64,000 bases of DNA, taken from assembly GCA_003439945.1 (NCBI GenBank), contig QVRM01000313.1, forward strand, positions 929,501 through 993,500, given 5' to 3'. The notes below the pieces were generated by a model. The model saw nothing but the letters and a program-made list of their open reading frames with translations. It was not told the DNA's origin and did no database searches. The stretch's first letter is position 1, and each line of letters starts with the position of its first letter. Shown in pieces: positions 1 to 12,174 of this stretch. The DNA is from Dermanyssus gallinae (taxonomy: Eukaryota; Arthropoda; Arachnida; Mesostigmata; Dermanyssidae). A program made the position numbers and the translations under genes.

Positions 1-31
<31 letters not shown>
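1..31. repeat. (TA)n microsatellite
   Basis: The window opens inside a TA dinucleotide tract, so its left end is not visible. It is the first of more than a dozen such tracts here, several of which touch LINE ends. Confidence 0.95.
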
Positions 32-32
<1 letters not shown>

Positions 33-1464
33 TATGTAACGTTTTGTAATTGATAATAACTTATGATGTAAATCAAATAATATTATTACTTGCGGTTAAA
101 CTTAAGTTGTCAGAGCGTGAAAAACACTACCGTTTCTAGAAAAATATCTATGGAAGCGCAAACTTTGCTGTAATATGGTCAAATTTATTACTGCACAGAG
201 TGGTGCGGCAAAAGCTATGTTGCGTAAATCGGCATCTGTAAGTTTTTAATAATACTTAATCTATTTCGCAAATAATTTTCACTAAGGAGACTTATACAAG
301 TCTCCAAGGACTTGTGTTTAGGACACAACTTTTGTTTAGGAGAATGTGCAAAAAACGAAATATTAGTTAGCCAAACCTGAGAGATTTTAATTATCGATTC
401 TCATATTGGAAATATAGAAAAGCAAATCGATATTGATGACTAAATATTTGAGAAACTTTGTCTTAGTAACAAATTCTACAACATAAGCGCGTTATGTTGT
501 AGGACGCTAAAACGGGCAAGTGTTATCGAAAATATAGACACACTAAGGGTTTAATGACTATGCAGTTGTAGGCAGGGGAGCGGAAAATTGTGCTGAGTCA
601 GTATTCATGCGTGGAGAGAAGGTGCACAACGTAAAGAGTGGCGACAACTTAAATCTGCTGCAAAGCGAAAATTAGACACAAGAAAATACCGAAAATAAAA
701 AACCGAACAAAAAAGATGTATACAACGTATAAGCCAAAGTTTTAACATGTAGCAGACCAGTGGAGTATTTCAAATAGCGTCAGCCATAACCAAGATGTAC
801 ATATAACTGTTAGAGTCGCAATAAGCTTAAGACGTGTTTTCGCATTACAGTAATAGTGAACTCGTGACAGTCAAGGTTAACAAACGCTCTTAACCTGGAA
901 CGGAAGAGGTTGTCTGCCAAACACATTTTATATTTGCAGAGAGGAGCGGGGATCGAAACTAAGCACAATTATAATAATATGCAGTGTTCCGGCTATTTCA
1001 GAATTGCTGTAAAAAACGTGTTTATCGAAACATCTACTTATTTGGTTAAAACCACCAGTTCTATTTTCGTAGAGCACAAAGCCATTTATTAGCATTCCTA
1101 TAACACGCACAATAACGTCCGCTTTTTACAGATTGGTGATGAAGTTTGTTTGCTATTATAATAATAATTATAATAATAACTTAATCTGCTATGTGCTTAT
1201 AAGCAATTTACATGGCATAAATTAAATCAGCACCACATTGGCCTTTACCAACACATTGGCCTTTACAACTCGGTGGCGCGCTTGAAGGCACAGAGCAAAT
1301 TACACCACACAAACGAGGCCATCGCTACAGTCACAACGCGAAGGTTTGGTGGGACCAGCAGAAAATTAAGACACTGCACCGGAGGCCAGAAGCAGCACGA
1401 CACCTGAAAATCAACGGGGTTTTTCTTAAGTGAGAAAAAATAAACACCATAATTACTTAAATAC
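32..1464. other. Unassigned AT-rich DNA
   Basis: No coding region is supported. The only open frames are about 60 to 90 codons long, resemble nothing I know and overlap on both strands. A short TAA/ATT-rich patch lies near 1155-1185. Confidence 0.6.
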
Positions 1465-1540
1465 CTAAACCGTAGAGAGCCTGTAACCACACGTTCGCGC
1501 GGAGACAATCGTCCACTCCAAAGTGCTAACATAGCGAAGT
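1465..1540 (+). mobile_element. 3'-UTR scrap of an RLE LINE
   Basis: This stretch matches the 3' UTR of the minus-strand LINE copy at 61968-62980. The shared block runs from the bases ACACGTTCGCGCGGAGACA through CCACTCCAAAGTGCTAACAT. In that copy the block directly follows the stop codon of the endonuclease reading frame. Here no coding part remains, so this is only a 3' end. The orientation is plus. The 89-codon minus-strand frame over it is a shadow. Confidence 0.6.
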
Positions 1541-1746
1541 AATGTAAATGAATGTGTTCCTAAACCGTTTAGCCGCGCGCGCTCAGGTTGCTAACAGTTT
1601 TGATTATCCCTAATCCACAATGCTACTGGCTAAGTAGGTCCTAGTGTGCAGGTGAAGAGTATTGACTCCACGGAGTAAACACACTGTACTTCCTATGCCA
1701 TGCATGCACTACGAGTACATAAGCCGAATATAGCATATTGTGTTAA

Positions 1747-1781
1747 TAGTAGTAGTAGTAGTAGTAGTAGTTGTTGTTGTT
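1747..1781. repeat. (GTA)n/(GTT)n microsatellite
   Basis: About eight GTA units run straight into GTT units. The polyvaline frame that crosses it is low complexity and not a gene. Confidence 0.9.
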
Positions 1782-1792
1782 AATGTGCAGTC

Positions 1793-1880
1793 GAGCTCGG
1801 TGGCGTGGTGGATTAAGTCTCCGCCTCGCAATCGGAAAAGACACAGAGGTGCGCGGGTTCGAGCCCCACCGTTGCACATT
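1793..1880 (+). mobile_element. tRNA-derived SINE head
   Basis: A pol III A-box-like TGGCGTGGTGG at 1801-1811 is followed 45 bp later by a good B box, GGTTCGAGCCC, at 1856-1866. The spacing and order fit a tRNA-derived promoter. The arms do not fold into a convincing cloverleaf with a clear anticodon, and no closing acceptor stem was found. A SINE head or tRNA pseudogene is therefore more likely than a working tRNA. Confidence 0.5.
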
Positions 1881-2880
1881 TGTATTTATGGGGGTCCGTC
1901 TATGAAGCTATGTGAAAAACAGTTCCGTAAACGTTAAATCTTGGCTGATGGTCAGCACGAAAACTTTTTAGTTGTTGTTGTGCGTCATGTCATCTGCTTT
2001 ATATAGGATCGCATCTCTGGGCGCAGCTCTTCTCGCGCCGTCTTCGCAAGATTGTTCCGTTTCATTTAGTTGTACTGTAGTTAAGGGCAAAAACGGCACA
2101 GCGACGATTACAAGTAAACAGCCTCATTTTCTTGATGTAAAGAAGAAAGCCACTTAGTGGCAAATACAGGCTACCTATACGGCACTTTGGGATGCTTGCT
2201 TGTCTCACGGCATCGTGAAATCTGCGCAGCTACGTTTGGCAAGAATCAATGATCATAAGCTATTTGTTACAAGATTCTTACACGCTTTTGCGGGTAGCAT
2301 GTTACGCTAGGCTCGGCAGCCTGCGTTGCAGGGGTAATACATGCTTATTACAAAATAGTAATAACAGGAAAGCTATATCGGAATAAGAATACATTTACAA
2401 ACACAACAATGCGTGTGTTTAATTCATTATTAACTTAGATAGTAAAGAAAATGTCGCCAACTATTGTATATTGTGTTTTTGTAACGCTTCCGTAACTGTT
2501 TACTTAAGTTTTCTCTAACTTTTGTTGAGGAGGGTTTGAAGCGTGATAAAATCTCTGGTGACATATTCCGCATAGGCAAAAAAGAGTATTGAGAGAGAGA
2601 AAGAGAATTCGAGCGGGACGTCGCGGGAAGTTGCGGCAAGACCGGGGACAGCAAGAACACCAGCCGGGGATGAGCTCAGTTTTCAGGCAGTAGCTGATTG
2701 TCTTTCCGTAAGCACCAGAAAAGTGGTCCGAAACGTTGGTACGAGTAGTGCAACCGTCCACCCGACAGAGAACCGTATTACACCGCTGAGGTACGCAATT
2801 ACTTGTACGAGACCTTCGAAAATTAGTGAATTGGCCGAGGCGGGCATATTCACCGATTTTTAAAGGTCTCGTTTAAAGGA
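1881..2880. other. Unassigned DNA
   Basis: The first part could be the body of the SINE that starts at 1793, but no second copy is in the window to define it. The frames at 2430-2761 overlap one another and match no known protein. I see nothing else. Confidence 0.5.
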
Positions 2881-2908
2881 TATATATATATATATATATA
2901 TATATATT
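2881..2908. repeat. (TA)n tract at the 3' side of an RLE-LINE tail
   Basis: Fourteen TA units lie just before the minus-strand LINE tail at 2909-3255. A second TA tract lies on the other side of that fragment. Confidence 0.95.
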
Positions 2909-3255
2909 ACATAAGAAATAAGTAATTATAATTTATTTGATTCGAGGGTTACAGGGATATGTAAGTAACTAACTACACCAGGGTCTGTGAGGAATGCTAC
3001 CAGTCGAGCTTATCCTCGAGGCAGCCCTTCATTTTGCCCAAAATTGTTGCTGAACCGCCAGCAATAGCCGCTGAAGCAAAAAGTCAAAAGCTCTATTGTC
3101 CCCCGTCGCTTGTTTGATTTGTTTGCCAATCTTCTTCCCCCCCCCCCCCCCCCGAGCGCCTCAAATACTAGCGGAATGAAAATGAACTCGTAGGCGAGCT
3201 GGGCATTGCCTTGCGTGCCGCGGAGCCAGCGGCAGATGCGCTGGCCTCCAGCGCC
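2909..3255 (-). mobile_element. RLE LINE 3' end, 5'-truncated copy
   Basis: The DNA aligns by eye with 28870-29190 and, over its coding part, with 21140-21380. Shared landmarks are the GTCGAGCTTATCCT block, the GCCGCTGAAG block and GAGCCAGCGGCAG. In the longer copies this region encodes the end of a restriction-like endonuclease and its 3' UTR on the minus strand. This copy is cut off on its 5' side exactly where a (TA)n tract starts at 3256. A run of 17 C interrupts it at 3137-3153. It is non-functional. Confidence 0.65.
3137..3153. repeat. Poly(C) run
   Basis: Seventeen consecutive C residues lie inside the LINE tail. The other two copies do not have it here, so it arose after insertion or is a sequencing artefact. 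Confidence 0.85.
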
Positions 3256-3273
3256 TATATATATATATATATA
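3256..3273. repeat. (TA)n tract at the 5' side of the LINE tail
   Basis: Nine TA units abut the truncated 5' side of the fragment at 2909-3255. Confidence 0.9.
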
Positions 3274-5029
3274 AATATGTGCAGTATACTTCTGTCTTAG
3301 ACACTATGTTTGAACTTATCGGACCTTGTACGTTGGCCAAAACTTTTGTCGAAGCTCAGCGAAAGTATCTTCTTTGCGCTCCATAACCGACATAGCTGAA
3401 ACAAAAAAAAGTTCGCACTTAGATGAATAGATGCTCTAGCTTAATCACAGTATTATGCAAAAGGTTGTTCACTGCATTTACCTTTAAAGTTTATCGCCGG
3501 GCTTACACCCACTACTAAATTACCCAGAACGTTGGTCGAATACGCCATGTTTGTGGTTAAGTGAGCCAATTGCTGATACCATACTTCTGTTATTACCTTA
3601 GTAGTATTGTTACTTTGAGTTTAGTGACATCGAGTAGCATCGAGTTTGTGGCACCCAACTAACTTACCAATCGAGGTGTGACACTTTGTAAAAATGCATG
3701 AATTTCTTCGAAATGTAAAGTATACACGCAATTATTTTCGCAGTGTACGAACTAGTCTTGTACGACAATTACTCTCACAAAATAAACTGTATTTCCCTTA
3801 AAACGCCTTAAAAATACGTGCCGAAGACACTGCAGCATACACCGAAACTGTCGTTGGGCATGTTAAAGGTCTTAGTGATGCACATTCTATGCTAACGAAC
3901 CTGAGGAGGACTACGTTGAGCGATAGTTGCTTTCTTGGATCAGTTTACGACGGATATATTTTCGAAACACTTCGATAGACGTATGATATGCATTACCTGC
4001 TTAAGCAACATGTTCTTTTACTCGAGAAATTGTGACAATGAGTAAAGAAGTTATACTGGAAGGTGTGAGATGCCGTACTGTACTTGCGTCTCGTCGCGAA
4101 GCGTTCGAAGACGATGTATACTGCTCTATCCGTTAAGGCTTATACACAGTCGGCTAATGTTGCATCTCTATGAACTGGTTGTTTGCCCGTCTCGTTACGT
4201 TTGCTCAAAATGAGTATAACGCATTGGCCGTCATGCACGCGGTTCACAGTAGTTCACATACATCAACGCTGGTCTATCATTAAGCGCTGGTCCATGGTTT
4301 CTCAACCATGGTGGGATCCATGGTTGAGGTATACTTGTCTGCGATGGTAACGTCTGTCTCATATTTTAGGACAAAAAGTTCGTTCGTTATAGAGGAACTG
4401 TGTTCACTACAAACGTCAAGGAGGAGGCTCGGGCAACGATCAGCTTTGCGCAGTTTATCTTCTGCCGCAGATCTTCGCTATACGACGTGTGCTTACTATT
4501 TCGTACGACGTACTATTATATCGTTGCCAGTGTCTGCCGTGTCGGCGAATTATTGTGGCGGTTGCTAACTGTGCCGTTAATGCGCGCACGCGACTACTTA
4601 CACGTGTAGAAGACCACAGTACAGACGCTGCTCGAGACAAGCTGGTCGATAGCGGCCTTTTTCATGGCGATCGGAAACGTCGCCCCGACAAACCGTGCGT
4701 CAAGCCAACGAAACCAGTAGAACAAGCCCGGACCGGCCAACGCCATCGAATACACCGCATACCTGGAGCTCAGATGCGATTTTGCAAACATACAGCTTGT
4801 TCTAGTACTACGAATAGATCTAAGTGTAGACACGCGCGAGCACACGCGGCCCTATATTTAATTCGTCGAGGCGGTTCTGGCTAAGCCAGTTAGTCACTTT
4901 CTCCTTGATAGATACTGGAAACAGTACGTATGTGACCATGATAAATTGTAGCAACAAACACATGCGTGAATATTGTGCTTCTGTGCAGGATTTAAGACCT
5001 CCCCATGTTTCGGCGTTATCAGATTGTTA
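3274..5029. other. Unassigned DNA
   Basis: Frames of 60 to 131 codons at 4308-4884 overlap in three frames on both strands and show no domain. No splice-bounded exon could be recognised. Confidence 0.55.
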
Positions 5030-5341
5030 GGGTTGGATGTCTAGAAGGCGTGGTCTAGGAGGCTGGTCATGGTTGCCATCCACCGGGGTATCGCCGGTTT
5101 GAGCCCCACTGGTGATCGACTTTTCATTGAGTGATGCTCGGTAAGAGGAGATGATAGACCATACCGCTGAGAGTGAGCGGCTATGCTGCCACCAAAAATG
5201 ATTGGGAAGCCTTAGATATCTAAACATGTCCGGCCCTCGGTGCATTGACGATATGCCCCATGGCGATTCCGAGCCCGTAGGGGACAGAGGATGGCCTCGT
5301 ATTAAAAACAACCTCCTTGAAAATCGTTTTAATTCTAGGTT
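5030..5341 (+). mobile_element. tRNA-derived SINE, copy 1
   Basis: This roughly 310-bp unit has a second copy at 36665-36978 in the same orientation. The head has a B box, GGTTTGAGCCC, at 5096-5106, with an A-box-like GGCGTGGTCTAGG before it. Shared body blocks include CATACCGCTGAG, AGATATCT, ATGTCCGGCCCTCGG, GAGCCCGTAGGGGAC and ATTAAAAACAACCTCCTT. The last block ends the element near a T-rich end. The pol III box, length and duplication identify a SINE. The minus-strand 94-codon frame across it is a shadow. Confidence 0.75.
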
Positions 5342-7037
5342 TAGCTGTCTATGTGCTAAGTGACTTTTGTTAGGCTTGCTGGATTCACGGTAGAGAACTG
5401 AGAGCGTCGGTTCTGCTAAAGTTGTACGAATCGCATATGGCAGGAATGTGGGGAATGATTCCCACGTCAGGGGCCATCTGTCGCCACGTAGAGCTCACCT
5501 TCCCATCAGCGGCCAGTCGTAGGACTTAAGTCGCTGGTCGTCACCCCAGTGTCGCATAATTGTCTGCTGGCTGAATTCAGCACCCACGGCAAGTCCACCG
5601 TACGACGTAATATTCGCCACGAGCGGGTGTCGGGCAAATAAACTTGCTACACGCGATCGTACCGTCATCTGCCAAAACAAAGTAAATTCACATGAATTAT
5701 TTATTAATATTAAATACATTCAATCACAGCAATGGTAATGAAACATATGCTGCTGGCCTGAATGAAGAATAAAAAACCTCTTATATAAAACACTGTCACT
5801 CATTGGCTTAAATCCGTATTTAGGGCTCTCAAATACAACTCAAAAAGCAAAGCTACTTACTCTCCATTATTGGTAAACCCAAACATGAGACAAACTTGAA
5901 CACATTTATGGTTATTCTTATTTTACTGTTACAAAGAAATGTGAAGCAAACCTTACTGTTGTGAAACCTTAGACGTGCGATTTGTACATGTGTGCAGTGC
6001 CATATACACACACAATAGAAATGTGCATAGCTTTTGCTACTGGCTGTGTTTAAATTATTGTCCTTATTCCATCGTTACCTCGCCACAAATATCAACCTTG
6101 TACGATAAATAACTCGACTCTAGCTTAACATAGCCGTATTATCCTATTAAAAAAAACTTAATATTTCACTCATCTTTTGACTCTCAATATCTTATTTCAG
6201 AGCTTTGCCCTCTTTCCTAAACTCGCTTTGCAAGTTTTATGCTTCGTAGAATAGGGTCGCGAAGCACACGTAAAGGTTATGTAGATTAGGTAGTGTTAGA
6301 GAATGTCCACCTAAACTTTCTTTAAACAGTTAGTTCCATTATTTTCTACAATTTGATCCTCCATCTAGCGTAACACTGCCCTGCCAATATCCAGAAAGCG
6401 GCAATCAGTCTTTTTGACGGTCCAGTCCTGCTAGTGGATTCATTATCATGCTGTCAAATAACCATTAGCTTGGTAGGAATAATGGATTCAGTCAATCCAA
6501 AATGACAGTTCTCTATGCGTCCGCATTACCGGCAGTTGCCTTACCATGGCTTTATCATGTAATTTTCTTCTATTCATTCCTGTAAGTGTCACTCAAGATG
6601 ATCTATAAACTCTCTAAAAGCCTATATATACTATAGTATATACTCGTATGCCGATTGAGGTTCCCTGACAATTTCAAGAAAATAGATTCTTCTAAGCAAA
6701 TACTTTTTTTATCACTTCACTCGCTTTATACTCTTGGCAGTTGTTCACTATTGAATGACTGCTTGTACCTTACTTCTAAGCTGTCTATGTTTGCTAGCAC
6801 CACTGGTAAAAAATAAAAACTACTAGTGATAAATTTGTTTTTTTATTTTCTTTCGTTTTTTAAAAGGTGATTATCCTCCGTCCTCTACTTACGTGGCCTT
6901 GTGGTAAAATGAGCGGTTTACATATGTAAGCAGGCTAATGCTCCGTATATCAGAGACAATAAACCTGTTCGAGGTTATTGTATCTGATATTCACGGCCAT
7001 CCAAAATAGATTAAACGCGAACATTTTTAATCTTATT
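5342..7037. other. Unassigned AT-rich DNA
   Basis: No coding region longer than 75 codons and no recognised domain. A weak pol III-like segment near 6890-6985 was not convincing. Confidence 0.5.
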
Positions 7038-7101
7038 TAAACTCATCGAAACGCTTCAGCTTTTCTAAGGTAAGAAAAGCTGAAGCGTTTCGATGAGTTT
7101 A
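7038..7101. repeat. Perfect 29-bp inverted repeat (hairpin)
   Basis: Bases 7038-7066 pair without a mismatch with 7073-7101 around the 6-nt loop AAGGTA. The stem includes CGAAACGCTTCAGC and its complement. The perfection suggests a recent origin or selection, for example a foldback element or a copying error. No terminal repeats or protein gene go with it. Confidence 0.9.
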
Positions 7102-7110
7102 TTTAACCAA

Positions 7111-7159
7111 TAATAACTAATAATAGATTGCCTTATAATAACTAATAATAGATTGCCTA
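7111..7159. repeat. Two-copy tandem repeat beside the hairpin
   Basis: A 23-bp unit starting TAATAACTAATAATAG and ending ATTGCCT occurs twice with a 25-bp period, starting 10 bp after the hairpin. Confidence 0.8.
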
Positions 7160-10100
7160 ACGGCTTGTCTAAAGATGCCACTAAAAAAGATGCCAGTTTT
7201 CTATAAAGTTGCAGTTTAACAGCCTGTCTAAACAAAGTCCACCAGTGTGTTGTTTTAAATTCGAAACTTCAATATACTATAACTAACGTTTACAGTTGTT
7301 TCTGAAGAGAATTCGCACACGCTTTGAGGCGGCAGCGGCATTATACTAGAGGAACGAATAAGACACTAGAACGACAAGAGTCGAGTTTTTTTTATTTTGC
7401 GAAATAAACGCATAATTTGAACGTTCATCATTGAGACATCAGGGCTGTGGGGACGGGCAGAGGCCTGCAGGAACCGATGTTTATAAAATATGTACACTTA
7501 CCGGCTGGCAATAATATGATAACAAAATAAAGCGACGATTATAATATACGAAAACCAAAATAAACATAACAAAGCCAAGCCTCCAATAATCAAAAGTCTG
7601 GTGATAAATCTGATTAGCGGCAGCACAGTGATGTCCACAAAAGGTACGCCAATTGCTATATCTAATTAGCACTATATGAAACGTCACGTTGATGGTCTGG
7701 CAGAGAGACGTTTTTAGTACGAGTGATGTTAATCAAACAATACGCCACTTATTAAACGTACATTTACTAACCAGATTTTAAGCTGTTAACGCTAGACCTT
7801 AAACACTAAATGCAGAGTATACATTCAGAGTATATGATATCGTGCCGATCAAAAGATATTACAAATCGGCCTCGAAAGACGACGTCAACGGCTTACGTTG
7901 CGGCTTGCCGCCAACTCGAATTCGCCACTAACGTACAGCATGGCCAATGGGACACCTACTTGAAACGGTTGCCGTTGGCTAACCGATGGCCGATGGTTAA
8001 CGATGTTCTTCAAACACACCGATGATGACTTGGTATCAATCTATCTTCGATCTCGTCTCTCACACCTCTCTAACAGGTGTCTCTCGTTACGGGCGGTCGG
8101 ATTGTTCCTTTTGGGAGCACACGAACGCCTTCAACAGGTGGTAGAGGTCTGTCTGTTCGCCCGTGCTGTCGGCGGAGGGCCGATACAGCACGATCCAAGC
8201 AGCTGAAGATGGCTCGCAGCTGCTCCTATTATAGAACATACTAAGGCGTGCTCGTAGGTGCGTCAGCCGTCGTCGCCGTCGTCGTCTCCCTCTCGGAAAA
8301 GGTAATATGGGTAGAACTAGTCGAGCTCCTAGTAGGTGCGAGAGCGCTAGACGCGAGCCGACAAACAGAACAATAATAAGCCTCTTCCTTTCGGTCTGCC
8401 TTCACCTTCTTCTACAGTCGAGTGGAACTTCGCGATCATTCCCCGCCCAGCTTCGGCTTGTGGCCTCGCCGACTCCCTCCTAACCCTAGCAGCGACTGAC
8501 TGGTTCGGACATCTCCCCCGACTCTCAAGACCGATCGGCTGAGCGGTTTTCCTTCCCTTCGTATCCCCACTTCACCGTCCGTACCAGATGGACGTCCAGG
8601 GCGCCGACCAGCCCTGAGTTGCCCTGCAAATCATCCGCACGTCGGGAAGAACTCAGTCACCGCTTGTTGTTTTCTTTGGAAAGCCAACTCTTCCGTCGGA
8701 CCTTTCATTGGAGGACGCCGATTAGCACGAAGCGAAAGGTAAATAAACTAGGTTAGACAACGGGGCACGGAGAGCCAACGGGGAGAACCAAATAAGAGAG
8801 GAAAAGAAACGAAGACTTGTCTCCCTCTGTCGGCTAAGATCTGGAGGTAAAGATACGAAAAAAATATAATGTAGATATTTGTAAACATGTATTTCTATAT
8901 AGGTGCGGCAAGGATCGGCCGTTTCTGACAAACTCGATTATCGTTACTACTATCAGGCAGTTTAATCCAAGGAACGCCTTTTTCTTTGCGATTTTTTCTT
9001 GTTGAAACAATTTATTATAGTAAGATACAACGCAGTAGTTAAAACGTTTTGCTCTGCGCACTGGAATAGTCGCAGGAGTGCGGTCAATACAGCATCTCGA
9101 TGCTTTATGTTGGCAGTACGTTTTTGGTCTCCTTCAAATTAAATGTCTGTATTGCCTATGGGTAGCTAATGAAGCGGAAAGCCTCTGTCTATACAGGTCT
9201 GCTTGAACTGAAGAAAAGTCAAGTTTCGACGCGCAGTGAGCTTGACGTTAGGAAGAAGTTGGTATAGATATATTGGTCTATATGTTAGCAAGGTGGCACC
9301 TACCCGTTGCAGTGGAGCTGTCAATTCAGCTAGAAACTATATATAGCGGGCGACCCTGTCTACGCGCGGTCTTAATCTCCTCCGTCTAAACTTCACTTCT
9401 CAAAATAAACTCCCAGTGCCAGTGCTGTGGGATCAACGTGGAATCTTATGCCACCAGGATTCGAAGTGTCATTACTGGTAGTGCTTGACCTAAGAGAATA
9501 AGCTGAGAGTACGCACCGTGATAAAATTAGCAGCGCGCTTCCTGCAAACGTTATATGATTCATGCATACAATCTAGCAACAATCCGTACTACGAGGATGT
9601 CTCTTTATCTTAGATTAAGCCATCACTACTAAAATTGTTGTAAAAAAAGTTGCGTGCAGACAGGCGCGTTACTGCGTGTATAGTCCCACATGGTATATGA
9701 GATGCTCATTTCAATCCAATATTTTCTAGTGCCGTAACAATTCTAACCTGTGCACAGTAGAGAACGAATTCAGAAAGGACAGCAATCTTTTCAGAGTATC
9801 TGAGATCCGCATAATGCCTCACAAGAACCACATTTTCTCGAATCGCTCTTTTTAGCCATCTTTAATCCTTTAATACCAGCGATGTACAATCACTTTTAAC
9901 TGGGCCTTCATTGCTAGTGGTTGCATAAAGCTCCTAAAAATACGCGTTTACTCCTATTTTCCGTAAACGCAGTCTTTGGCCTCGACTTTTGAAAGCCACC
10001 ATAACAAGCCTTACAAACGGTGTTTGAAGACTGATCAACGAATATCGGGAAATGTGTAAGTATCTACCGTATGCTTGGGTTTCCCTACTACCGTTCCCGG

Positions 10101-10445
10101 GTTTTCTTAAAAATGTGTAGGGTTCTGCGTATACGTTTGTACTTCCTCGGTAGTACCTTCAAGGTTGATCAAAGTCTCGTTTAAACGACTCTCTGCTGTA
10201 CTTATAATTACGGTGCCCATGATTCCAATAAAGGTGAATTGTCTGATGCGCTAGTAGAACTGTTGTCGATGATCGTCGGACGCCAATCTGGCGTACGTGA
10301 CGTGCTATTTATTGTATTAGCCTTTGAAGGTATGCATTGCGGATTTAAGTACGTATGAAAACTATTGTTTGCCTATTACATTGCAGATAAATCTATCAGT
10401 CATTCTACATTAGTGTTATCAACGGCGAATATCTGCGTCCCGGTG
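7160..10445. other. Unassigned DNA, GC-richer and pyrimidine-rich near 8240-8720
   Basis: No recognised gene. The stretch 8250-8720 is richer in GC with GTCGTC/CTCCCTC runs and could hold an upstream untranslated exon or promoter, but I cannot link it to a transcript. Small frames at 7481-9061 have no domains. Confidence 0.45.
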
Positions 10446-10513
10446 AGGCTACGAAGATCTTTCGTAGCCTAATCAGAAAGCGAACAGACATAGTAAATAC
10501 ACTATGTCTGTTC
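10446..10513. repeat. Two adjacent hairpins
   Basis: The first has a 10-bp stem, 10446-10455 with 10461-10470. The second has a 13-bp perfect stem, 10482-10494 with 10501-10513, around the loop AAATAC. Only 11 bp separate them. Confidence 0.85.
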
Positions 10514-11240
10514 ACTACGCAGATGAAGTATAAGCATAGCAAATATAGTAACGCCTAATCGAGCCGCCCTGCAATGCAGCACATGTTCTAATATCACCTT
10601 CGAGGCGTCCCGTGATGATGCGAAATCCCTCGACTCCTCCAGTCCTTCCCCCGTAAACGGCCTTGTAGCATTCGTATGCCAAATTCCTTTAATTGTTATT
10701 ATTGTCTGTGGCTGTGACTACTGGAGTATCCGTACTGTTTATATTTCTGCAAGTATCGTCTGTTATTGTAAGTCGTGTTATGACTGTTGTGGCTCAAGCC
10801 ATATTGATCAGGGAATAGCAAATATCATTGCTACATATCGTTTATCGGCTCCTGCTATACGCACCTTCTATGTAGCCTGGTGTATGGGCACGATGTTTTT
10901 AGGTTATTATGGTTTGGTATTGGTCACTTAAACAGTTACTTATTATTCATTGCTAGTAACAATTTGGGGAAGCCTTAACACACGCCTCTCGCATTTGCTT
11001 TATCGTTTGATCAACCTTTGTTACTATTATTAGGTAATGTTATTGCACGATAAATTGCTTTCTCATCATTGCTGCATTGTCGCAACCTAACGTTACGACG
11101 GAGACTGCTGAAGCCACAACGACCGGTCGCAAGGCTCGCTAAGCCAAACAAATGAATGAGTGAGGGAGGGAGCGTCGAGGGCAATATTGTACAAGCAACT
11201 CCCTTGTGCGGATCTTATCCTCATCGAATCATCCCGTCTA

Positions 11241-11274
<34 letters not shown>

Positions 11275-12066
11275 CAAAGGGGATTGAGGTAAAAACCAGG
11301 AGGACCAAGGCTATGAAATAGAGGCGTAAAGGTCGATTTTGGCGTATCCGCTAAAATGCAACGGCTAGGGCATATATCGTTACACTACTTCTCTTGTAGA
11401 AAGAGTAAAGGAGATAAAGGATTATGAGAACAATCTATATATGAAGTATATATTCTACTCAAATTGAGTAAAATAAACTGAATTTAATTCCTTCTTGTAG
11501 TTCTAACTTCCAAGCATGCATCTAGCTGACTACATATTTTTGTGGATATCGGTCCTTTTATATTTTCGACGCTCGGACAAAAATATTACCGAGACTAGGA
11601 TGCGAATATTTGTCGCCATCATGAAAACAGCTGTCCCGTGAAGTTTAAGCACAGGAAAAGAGTCGAAGATTTGCATACCTTACGTGTGTATCCGTAAAAG
11701 AACTTGAAATTCTTAAACGATCTCTCGGAATTACGCCAGGCCAACATGCCCCTTAGGATTGTTCATAGTAGGCTCGACCGCTGTTGTACAACTATCTAAA
11801 GCCACGATAATCCTTGGTTACCGCTCCTAAAACTGCTGCAGTGACACCTTTTTTGACACGTATAAAGTCGCCGTCTGTTACTGGAATTGATCGCTGTCCG
11901 TTTCGATATAATTCATATAGAAAACAATGCAAGAGATTACTCTACAGAACTCTTAAAGATTCTACATTATTTTGTGGTTACACAGATGTCTGTTTTGTAA
12001 CCATAGCAGACTCTTCAGAGGCGTGGATTGCATTTTAAAACACATCTAAAAATTCCAGTTACTTCC
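10514..12066. other. Unassigned DNA with one (TA)n tract
   Basis: A (TC)n run leads into a (TA)n tract at 11250-11274. The frames at 11093-11308 and 11814-12038 show no recognisable domain. Confidence 0.5.
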
Positions 12067-12086
12067 TATATATATATATATATATA
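12067..12086. repeat. (TA)n tract
   Basis: Ten TA units lie about 90 bp upstream of the mariner element. Confidence 0.9.
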
Positions 12087-12174
12087 AATTGATTTGTGCA
12101 TGTATAATACATGTTACGTAATTGTCTGGTGGTAACAGCAGTATGTGCATATACATTTATGTATACACTATATA

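Noticed and set aside
1793..1880. Functional tRNA gene
   Set aside because: Good B box, but no clear anticodon arm or acceptor stem.
1740..1937. 65-codon frame starting with polyvaline
   Set aside because: It is a translated GTA/GTT microsatellite followed by a SINE head.
4308..4884. Gene in the overlapping frames near 4.5 kb
   Set aside because: Frames overlap in all directions with no motif, splice signals or duplication to support any one.
6885..6985. Another tRNA-derived unit
   Set aside because: The B-box-like TGTTCGAGGTT is too far from consensus and no second copy supports it.
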